Origin: Entamoeba invadens IP1
Taxonomy: Eukaryota; Evosea; Mastigamoebida; Endamoebidae
Assembly: GCF_000330505.1 (NCBI RefSeq)
Contig: NW_004443755.1
Coordinates: 38,273-52,392, forward strand
Direction of reading: 5' to 3'
DNA length: 14,120 nt
Shown here: positions 7,643-14,120 of the stretch, piece by piece
Position numbering within the stretch: the stretch's first letter is position 1
How the letters are laid out: each line of letters opens with the position of its first letter
The notes under the pieces: model-generated
What the model was told of the DNA's origin: nothing
Database searches by the model: none
What the model saw: the letters and a program-made list of their open reading frames with translations, nothing else
Translations under genes and position numbers: made by a program

Positions 7643-10600
7643 ATGATTATCAATATTTTATTATTGTTTATTTGTGTGAATGCAATTTATGTCGGTGAAG
7701 AAGACTGTGAAGATTCTTGTATACTTGACGAAGAAGAGGATTACGGGTACTCAACTTCAACTGAAATAACAATAACCCAAAATTTTATATTATCAGGAGT
7801 TTGCTTCACAACTTGTTTCAAAAGTGTCAATACAATCATTTTCCAGCCACCATTTACACCAAAACCGTACACCATATCTTTCTATGGAATGACCGAATTT
7901 CCAGAGAACATCAGAAATGGAATGTTAAAATTTCTAGATAACGTGAACGTCAAATTCAATTTATATGGAGACTCGACAGAGGAAATGCCACATTTCGAAG
8001 ATGTCAAAAATTTAAGAATTGGTCATAACGTCTCTTTAACTTTGTTTAACAGTCGGTGGACTTCTTCCAAAGTGAAAGAACGATATGAACTTCACAAACC
8101 ATTGACATTGAATAACAATTTAACTTTAACAATTCCACTTTTGAACCAAAGTAATGACGCATTCATTACAATGACAAATACAACTCTTATTTTTGGGGTT
8201 TTCGACTTTATGTCAATTGATAACTATTTTGGTGATGGATCTAAACTGTATTCTTATTTTGAAAGTGGTACTAATTATTTAAACGTTACTAGAGATCTGT
8301 ATATCGACACTTCCACTGAAATTGTTGGCACAGAACAGAAGTCATTAATTGTATATTTAACAAGTATATCATCAACAACTTTGATAGGTTCAGTGAAAAT
8401 GATTGTGAATCAAGTTATACTTGCTGATGCGGATTTGTTACTAAGTGATGCAGCGTATATTGAAACTAATTTGTTCTTAAACAAAGATGATGATGGAACT
8501 GTTTATACGAAAAATACGATTCAAATATATACGGGTTCTTATATACTTGTTAAAGATTCAATTGATATGTCTTCCAGTTTTATAATAGCTGATACATCTG
8601 AATTACGACTTCTATGTCGAAGTGTTGGGTGTCAGAACTTTATATCAAATTCAAAAGTGTCTTTAAAAAATAATGGAATAATAAAGATCAACACGGACAT
8701 TACTTTAGATAGCCAAAGCGTTATAATAATGACTCAAAATTCAAAAATAATGAAATTTCAAACAACCAACAATGTCAAAATTGCAATAAGTGGGAATTTA
8801 ACAATGAATGATAAGAGCAAAATTCTTGATTGTGATGTGAGTTCGAGAGACGGATCCAATTTGGTTTTAAATCAAGAAAGTTCAATTATTGGGAATGAAT
8901 TTGGGAATTACTATGGGACTGTTGTAATGAATAAAGCCGCGTCGATTCGAGTTGATACTTTTGTACATGCTGGAATTCTTGAAATGAATGAAAACTCTCA
9001 GTTTATAACACAAAACATGACTTTGATGGCAATAAAAGAGAACACAACACAATTTATTATTAAAGATAAAGCGGCTGTATTATGCAATCAACATCTCAAT
9101 GATACTTATGTAACTAAAAAAGTGGTTTTTACAGTGGAAAATCGAGAGCCGAGTGAAACCCCCGTGTTTTCTTTTGCATATCCGTCTGCCATCAATTTAT
9201 CAATATTTTTAAACTTGAAAGCTTCTGGAGAATTTGATTACGTCTCAATGAAAAGTCTGATAAATGGAAGTGTTGATGACAAAAGATTTGTTTTACTTTC
9301 AGACAAGAAACTACTGAGATTTGGAAGTAATCAAAATGTTGAATGTGTTTTTGAAGGAAACAGTTTAAACGAAGTGACGGTATATAACAATCCACATTGC
9401 CCATGTACTGACAAAAAGTGTGTTCTTATTCCCAAACAAAAAATTAATGATTTGACATTGGAATTCTCTTTTAATGGGATTATAAAAGTTAATCCAATTT
9501 CGTTGACTGTTCTCACTGTAGAACCAGTTGATGTAACAATCTCCAATTTTATCAGAATTAGTTCTTCGTATACAAAATCACCGAGTGATACATTGATAGG
9601 GTTCCAAATGGATGATACTAGCATTAATTTTCTTGGTAACAATTTATATACAATACAACTTTTAGATGAAACTAAAGTTCCAAAAATTATGATTATAAAT
9701 ACAATGGAAGGAGAATATTTTATTTCTTCAACAGGCGCTTTTATAATTCAAAATACACAAACTTCAAGTTCGTTAAGTTACATTAAAAATGGAACGATTA
9801 CCAATTTAAAAAGGGGGATTGTTGTATGTAAATATGGGTATTATGATCAAACAACAAATACATGTACAAATTGTCAAGATACAAATTGTCTCCAATGCAC
9901 ATCAAAAGAAAACAATCAATGTGTACTCTGTAACGAAGGTTATATGTTAAAAAACGGCAACTGTGTTGAGAAACCATCTTGTTGTGAGTATTCAACAAGA
10001 AATTTGTGCTACATTCCGACTCGAGGAAATCAAATTATTTTGAATGGAAAATGTTCAGTTTTTGGAGACAAAAATTGTGAACGCGCAATTCTTGATGAAT
10101 GTGAAATGTGTGTAAAAACCAATGAAACTGATTACTTTCAAAATAAAAATATTAAAACATGTGAAGAACCAGAAAATTCGAATTTATCTTCAAACACCAA
10201 AATTTTGTCATGTGACACAAATTATTATTTGACTAATCAAAAGTGCGTTAAGTGCTCAGAAACTTATTCAAATTGTGATATTTGTGATTTAAATAATTGT
10301 CAACAATGTTCTTCAAATTACAATTTGTTTAATGGAAGTTGCATTGAAAACTTATGTGCAGAAAAAGACCAAAATGGGCTTTGTATTGCAGATGACGAAA
10401 ATTGCCTTCCAAAGATGTTTTTGAACAATCGGTGTATTCAATGTAAACCCAACTTTTATCCAAATAGTTATGGAAAGTGTTCTTCTTCAATAGAAAATTG
10501 CACCCATCCCTCTGTATATGGATGTCTTCGGTGTTCGTCTGGATATTTTCAAGACGACAATTTTCAGTGTCAGAAATGTGATGAAACGTGTCAAACTTGT

Positions 10601-12481
10601 GATAAAAAGAGTTCGAAATGTGTGACGTGTCATAGTGGATATTACCTTAAAAATAATGTATGTTTGGAAGTCACTGGATGTAAAGATGTGTTAAATTCTG
10701 GGACTGGATGTGCATCATGTTATGATGGATCATATCGAAGTGGATTGGAATGCTTCCCGTGTATCTCTTCCTGTTCATTATGTCAATCGAAAAGTATATG
10801 TTACACATGTAAAGATGATTATTACATGACAATTGACAACTTATGTCAACTCAAATCTTCAATTGAAGGCTGTTTTAATAATGTGACTTCATTTGGATGT
10901 TCTGAATGTCAAGATGGGTATTATACATATCGAGAAAGAGATTGTCGTAAATGTGCAGAGTCATGTTTGACATGCGATAACAAAAATGGTTGCACTTCAT
11001 GTCCAACAAGTTTTATATTGAAAAATTCAGAATGTGTATCAATGGATAATATCAACAATTGTATTGAAACAGAAAATTCAATGTGTTCCCAATGCAGTGG
11101 GTGGTACTTACCAAGTGAAGATGGGATGTATTGTATTTATACAATACCTTTATGGTTTATTATAGTAATGGTATTACTATCAATTTTTATACTAATTTGT
11201 ATTGTATTTGTAACATATTTTATTGTACAAAAAACAATAAAATTGGTTTATAGAAATCGTCAAAAATCCACATACTGTATTTTCAAAATGAAATATTCGA
11301 ATGTCAATTTTGTCAATTCGTCTGACAAGCGAGTGTTGTTAAGTAAAAACGAGCTCTTCAGAGATAATGACAATTTATTTAAAGTAAATTTTGAGTATAA
11401 AGATGTTCTCTGTGTTGGTAACAACACCAAAAGACCATTAAAGACACAAATCACAACGAAATCAAATTCCACAAAATATTCAATTCGAGCAAATCCATCT
11501 GTTGTTACACTAAAAAGAGGAGAAGCTTGTGAATTTGAAATTTTCATGACAATTATGTGTACATGCACCATAACCGATTGTATATTTATCATTGCAAATT
11601 CCTTTGTTGATAACATAGAAAGTCAAATAGAAGTGCAGTTGAATATAACATCAGAACTCTCTTCACGACTTGATCCAGAAGAATTAATAGAAGACAAACT
11701 ATTAGGCGAAGGATCATTTGGTGTTGTATACAAAGGCAAATTCCGAGGGAATGATGTCGCCATTAAAATGATGAAAAATGGTACAAAACATGATGAAGAA
11801 CAACTTAAAGAGTTTGAAAAGGAAGTAGAGATGCTTGACAAATTTCGAAGTGATTATATCGTCCATTTCCATGGAGCCGTGTTTATACCAAATAAGATGT
11901 GTATGGTCACTGAATTTGCAAATTATGGGAGTTTAAGTGACTTAATGAAAAAGAAAGTCTCTAATGAAGTTACAATTAAATTAAGACTCAAAATGATGAC
12001 AGATGGTGCAAAAGGGATTTTATATTTACACACAAATGGGATATTACACAGAGATATTAAACCAGACAACATTCTTGTGTTTTCACTGAATGATAATGAT
12101 TGTGTAATCGCAAAATTGACGGATTTTGGGTCAAGCAGAAACATCAATTTGTTGATGACTAACATGACTTTCACAAAAGGTATTGGAACTCCAACTTATA
12201 TGGCGCCTGAAGTATTAAAACAAGAAAAATACACTAAAAGTGCAGACATTTATTCATTGGGAGTTACTTTATATGAAGTGTTAAGTTGGAGTGAAGCATA
12301 TCCATCATCAAAATTTAAGTTTCCATGGAAAATAGCAGAATTTGTTGTTCAAGGAAATAGAAGGGAGAAGCCTGAGAATATCTCTGGAAACCTCTTTAAA
12401 CTCATTACACTGTGTTGGAAACAAAATCCACAGGAACGTATAACTATTTCTCAACTCTTATCAAGTGAACTATTACTTTAA
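7643..12481 (+). CDS. Receptor-like transmembrane kinase (TMK), CXXC-rich ectodomain
   Basis: This 1612-residue single-pass receptor kinase is of the Entamoeba TMK type. Residues 1-14 are a signal peptide (cleavage likely after VNA). Residues 15 to about 725 are beta-rich and Asn/Ser/Thr-rich with many N-glycosylation sequons. Residues 729-1164 hold about twenty CXXC motifs of furin-like/growth-factor-receptor type. One membrane segment spans 1168-1196. A cytosolic juxtamembrane module follows, including a beta-rich stretch near 1275-1335. The kinase domain runs from about 1348 to the C-terminus: glycine loop GEGSFG (1355-1360), Lys1375 (VAIK), helix-C Glu1394, HRDIKPDN (Asp1471), DFG (1494-1496), APE (1521-1523) and a C-terminal CW...P...R motif. 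All catalytic residues are present, so it should be active. HRDIKPDN and the CW motif point to a TKL-type Ser/Thr kinase rather than a tyrosine kinase. The ligand is unknown. The first ATG (7643) is chosen over an upstream TTG. There is no intron. Confidence 0.93.
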   Translation: MIINILLLFICVNAIYVGEEDCEDSCILDEEEDYGYSTSTEITITQNFILSGVCFTTCFKSVNTIIFQPPFTPKPYTISFYGMTEFPENIRNGMLKFLDNVNVKFNLYGDSTEEMPHFEDVKNLRIGHNVSLTLFNSRWTSSKVKERYELHKPLTLNNNLTLTIPLLNQSNDAFITMTNTTLIFGVFDFMSIDNYFGDGSKLYSYFESGTNYLNVTRDLYIDTSTEIVGTEQKSLIVYLTSISSTTLIGSVKMIVNQVILADADLLLSDAAYIETNLFLNKDDDGTVYTKNTIQIYTGSYILVKDSIDMSSSFIIADTSELRLLCRSVGCQNFISNSKVSLKNNGIIKINTDITLDSQSVIIMTQNSKIMKFQTTNNVKIAISGNLTMNDKSKILDCDVSSRDGSNLVLNQESSIIGNEFGNYYGTVVMNKAASIRVDTFVHAGILEMNENSQFITQNMTLMAIKENTTQFIIKDKAAVLCNQHLNDTYVTKKVVFTVENREPSETPVFSFAYPSAINLSIFLNLKASGEFDYVSMKSLINGSVDDKRFVLLSDKKLLRFGSNQNVECVFEGNSLNEVTVYNNPHCPCTDKKCVLIPKQKINDLTLEFSFNGIIKVNPISLTVLTVEPVDVTISNFIRISSSYTKSPSDTLIGFQMDDTSINFLGNNLYTIQLLDETKVPKIMIINTMEGEYFISSTGAFIIQNTQTSSSLSYIKNGTITNLKRGIVVCKYGYYDQTTNTCTNCQDTNCLQCTSKENNQCVLCNEGYMLKNGNCVEKPSCCEYSTRNLCYIPTRGNQIILNGKCSVFGDKNCERAILDECEMCVKTNETDYFQNKNIKTCEEPENSNLSSNTKILSCDTNYYLTNQKCVKCSETYSNCDICDLNNCQQCSSNYNLFNGSCIENLCAEKDQNGLCIADDENCLPKMFLNNRCIQCKPNFYPNSYGKCSSSIENCTHPSVYGCLRCSSGYFQDDNFQCQKCDETCQTCDKKSSKCVTCHSGYYLKNNVCLEVTGCKDVLNSGTGCASCYDGSYRSGLECFPCISSCSLCQSKSICYTCKDDYYMTIDNLCQLKSSIEGCFNNVTSFGCSECQDGYYTYRERDCRKCAESCLTCDNKNGCTSCPTSFILKNSECVSMDNINNCIETENSMCSQCSGWYLPSEDGMYCIYTIPLWFIIVMVLLSIFILICIVFVTYFIVQKTIKLVYRNRQKSTYCIFKMKYSNVNFVNSSDKRVLLSKNELFRDNDNLFKVNFEYKDVLCVGNNTKRPLKTQITTKSNSTKYSIRANPSVVTLKRGEACEFEIFMTIMCTCTITDCIFIIANSFVDNIESQIEVQLNITSELSSRLDPEELIEDKLLGEGSFGVVYKGKFRGNDVAIKMMKNGTKHDEEQLKEFEKEVEMLDKFRSDYIVHFHGAVFIPNKMCMVTEFANYGSLSDLMKKKVSNEVTIKLRLKMMTDGAKGILYLHTNGILHRDIKPDNILVFSLNDNDCVIAKLTDFGSSRNINLLMTNMTFTKGIGTPTYMAPEVLKQEKYTKSADIYSLGVTLYEVLSWSEAYPSSKFKFPWKIAEFVVQGNRREKPENISGNLFKLITLCWKQNPQERITISQLLSSELLL

Positions 12482-12593
12482 TATTTTATTGGTTTCATTA
12501 ACTTATATAATATAAATTATAGTAATTCTATTATACTTTTTGACTGAAATGACAAATTGTATTAAGTAGTAAAAATATAATTTAAATATAATT

Positions 12594-12620
12594 TAATTGT
12601 TATTTTATAAATAACAATTA
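12594..12620. repeat. Perfect palindrome, 12-bp arms with a 3-base spacer
   Basis: TAATTGTTATTT (12594-12605) and AAATAACAATTA (12609-12620) are exact reverse complements around TAT. It lies 113 bases past the TMK stop and 190 bases past the zinc-finger stop, so it could affect transcription from both sides. Confidence 0.75.
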
Positions 12621-12664
12621 TTTAATAATTATTTAATAATAATTTAATAATAATTTAATAATAA
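12621..12664. repeat. 11-bp tandem repeat, four copies
   Basis: The unit is TTTAATAATAA. Copies 2-4 (12632-12664) are identical and copy 1 ends TTA instead of TAA. The array starts immediately after the palindrome. Confidence 0.8.
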
Positions 12665-12807
12665 TTGATGACTTTTTTTTTATTAAAAAATTTAGTTTGG
12701 ATTTAGTCATATATACTATTATGTATAATTTTAAAACTATTTTCCAAAACCATTTGAAGATAAGATATCAAACTGTATTCAACAATTACTTTTTCAAGTG
12801 TCAATGC

Positions 12808-12812
12808 AATTA
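12808..12812 (-). terminator. TAATT motif overlapping the zinc-finger gene stop codon
   Basis: On the minus strand the TAA stop reads on as TAATT, as at the CaBP1-like gene. Confidence 0.4.
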
Positions 12813-13964
12813 CTTTTCAAAATTAATTAGTTTGTTGATTTCTTTATCATCACTTTCTTCCTCTTTAGTGATTCCGTCGTTTTGATTTAAATTCAGCGGA
12901 TTTTCTTTTAAACTGGTCGCCATAAAATCATTGTTTTGTTTTTGAAAAGTATCTTCAATGATTCGTTTTGGTGGTCGAATTTGTTTTGCATCTTCCTTTT
13001 CTTCTTTTTTCTCTATTTTTTCGGCTTTTTTAAATTGTTTTTGAACGATTTCATTTTCACAGTTTTCCATCTCTTTTTGTTCCACAAAATTTTGGTGTTG
13101 GAATTGTTTTTCGATTTCCATATGTCTTTGCTCCTCAAAGTCTTGATTCTCTTCTTCGTGGTGACTCTTTCCTTCGTTTTGGAGTACAACATCGAATGGG
13201 TTTTGCACCCCAATTTTACATTTGAGATTTTCCTTTTCACTTAAGTTTTGTTGATCAATTCGGTCTTTTTGTATCAATTCGCTTTGTGCAGAGTTTTTTT
13301 GTATTTTTTCCGGATTTTTTAATTTCTCGATTTTCCTCTGAATTTTCTGAGTGATTTTTTCGTTCGTTTTAATTTCGTCTGAGATGACCAATTTACTCGT
13401 GTCGACGTTATCTGTAAAATAGAACTTTTCCGAGACAAAACAGAGTTGCATTCCATATTGAAATTGCATTTGTGCCATTTCCAAATTGAAGTCTGCTCGT
13501 TTCATGACTTTGACTTTTCCTATTTTTCCCTTCATATTTTCCAGCAGTTTTTCCTTCGCAAGTGCCAAGTAGACTTTAGGGAATTCGTGGAAGTGTGAGA
13601 CAACAAATTCTTTAGCGTCTTCGTCGACTCCACAGACAAATGTTGATCTTGCCCGATCGACGTGGGAGTTTGTGTAATGTGTTGATCGGCATGTTCTTCT
13701 GAGACATCGTTTACAAAATGGGCAGAAATAGACGTTTTGGTTATTATCGTCGACGCCTCCATTGATCATGAAGCTTTGATCCATTTGGTCGAAGATCCGC
13801 TTCCGAGAGCTTTCTTGTTTCTTCTCAGGGTCCCGCGTGTATTTTCTCTTTGGAGACGTCTCGACTTTCTTTGGAAGTTGGTCCTGAAGAAGGACCGGAG
13901 GTTGGATCGGCTTCGCTGCTATATCGGAAGCTAATTTATTGCGAAGTTCAGTCAAGGGATCCAT
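12810..13964 (-). CDS. Lys/Glu-rich protein with one C2H2-like zinc-binding motif
   Basis: This 384-residue protein is of no family I recognise. An in-frame TAG lies seven codons before the ATG at 13964, so the start is secure unless an intron precedes it. Residues 39-56 are basic (KRKYTRDPEKK, SSRKR) and could be a nuclear localisation signal. Residues 81-101 read C-x2-C-x11-H-x4-H, the spacing of a C2H2 zinc finger. Residues 112-185 look folded (hydrophobic and charged, alpha/beta). From about 196 to 340 the chain is rich in Lys, Glu and Gln with few aliphatic breaks, which suggests coiled coil or disorder. The C-terminus is acidic (KEEESDDKE). There is no signal peptide or membrane segment. 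A nuclear DNA- or RNA-binding role is plausible but unproven, because a single finger is weak evidence. The opposite strand carries only shadow ORFs. Confidence 0.85.
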   Translation of the reverse strand: MDPLTELRNKLASDIAAKPIQPPVLLQDQLPKKVETSPKRKYTRDPEKKQESSRKRIFDQMDQSFMINGGVDDNNQNVYFCPFCKRCLRRTCRSTHYTNSHVDRARSTFVCGVDEDAKEFVVSHFHEFPKVYLALAKEKLLENMKGKIGKVKVMKRADFNLEMAQMQFQYGMQLCFVSEKFYFTDNVDTSKLVISDEIKTNEKITQKIQRKIEKLKNPEKIQKNSAQSELIQKDRIDQQNLSEKENLKCKIGVQNPFDVVLQNEGKSHHEEENQDFEEQRHMEIEKQFQHQNFVEQKEMENCENEIVQKQFKKAEKIEKKEEKEDAKQIRPPKRIIEDTFQKQNNDFMATSLKENPLNLNQNDGITKEEESDDKEINKLINFEK

Positions 13965-13994
13965 CTTATTATTCTTTGCTTTCTAAGTCTAGGT

Positions 13995-14024
13995 TTACCG
14001 GTAAGTCTTCCTTGGGACAAGGAA
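13995..14024. promoter_or_regulatory. Two adjacent dyads just upstream of the zinc-finger gene
   Basis: TTACCGGTAA (13995-14004) is a perfect 10-bp palindrome beginning 31 bases before the ATG. TTCCTTG-GGA-CAAGGAA (14008-14024) is a 7-bp inverted repeat only three bases further out. They occupy the place where the TATA box sits in the other genes, and no clear TATA box is seen. They may be binding sites for a dimeric factor. The rest of 13965-14120 shows no gene. Confidence 0.4.
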
Positions 14025-14120
14025 ATCGAATCTGCTATTTCTTTATGGACTTTTTTCTATTCATTTTGTGATTAATATCTTTTTCATTTTATGTCTAATT
14101 ATCATTGTTGTTGACTAAGA

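Larger units (their letters stand above)
12482..12809. other. AT-rich spacer between convergent TMK and zinc-finger genes
   Basis: This holds the 3' ends of both genes, a 12-bp-arm palindrome and an 11-bp tandem repeat. No ORF with coding character is visible. Confidence 0.6.

Noticed and set aside
11700..12478. Tyrosine-kinase assignment of the TMK catalytic domain
   Set aside because: The catalytic loop is HRDIKPDN, with the Lys typical of Ser/Thr kinases, not the AAR or RAA forms of tyrosine kinases.
12936..13244. Plus-strand 102-codon ORF rich in Phe and Leu
   Set aside because: It is the antisense shadow of the Lys/Glu-rich tail of the zinc-finger gene.
1..14120. tRNA genes, rRNA or CRISPR arrays
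   Set aside because: No cloverleaf with paired A and B boxes, no rRNA signature and no regularly spaced repeats were seen.

Overview
The window looks like nuclear DNA of an Entamoeba species. The evidence is intron-less genes in very AT-rich intergenic DNA, TATA boxes only about 30 bases before the start codons, TAATT motifs at several stop codons, a four-EF-hand protein with the 134-residue layout of Entamoeba CaBP1, and a receptor-like transmembrane kinase (TMK) of the kind expanded in Entamoeba. A hAT-like DNA transposon relic suggests a species rich in DNA transposons, such as E. invadens. The species call is an inference.

From left to right: a small secreted protein of unknown function, possibly a beta-trefoil lectin (960-1682, +); a CaBP1-like calcium-binding protein (2312-2716, -); an ADF/cofilin (3283-3699, -); a 3.9 kb gene-poor stretch; a 1612-residue TMK (7643-12481, +); and a lysine/glutamate-rich nuclear-type protein with one C2H2-like zinc-binding motif (12810-13964, -). 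The TMK and zinc-finger genes converge on a short AT-rich spacer that holds a perfect 12-bp palindrome and an 11-bp tandem repeat.

The 3.9 kb stretch has two notable parts. The first is a GC-rich island (about 5766-6092; 58% GC over 5861-5960, against 21% over 5661-5760). It has no supportable ORF but can be folded by eye into a nested set of helices ending at a T5 run, so it is the best candidate for an undescribed structured RNA. The second is a roughly 1 kb non-autonomous element (6466-7461) with 13-bp CAGGG-type terminal inverted repeats and a 7-bp flanking duplication. It ends 181 bp before the TMK start codon.

Functionally, the CaBP1-like protein and cofilin both fit actin remodelling and phagocytosis. 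They are neighbours on one strand and share a nearly identical core promoter layout, with a TATA box 26-27 bases before a common TCATCTCA at the start codon. The TMK would be a surface sensor. Nothing in the sequence links the zinc-finger protein to the others.
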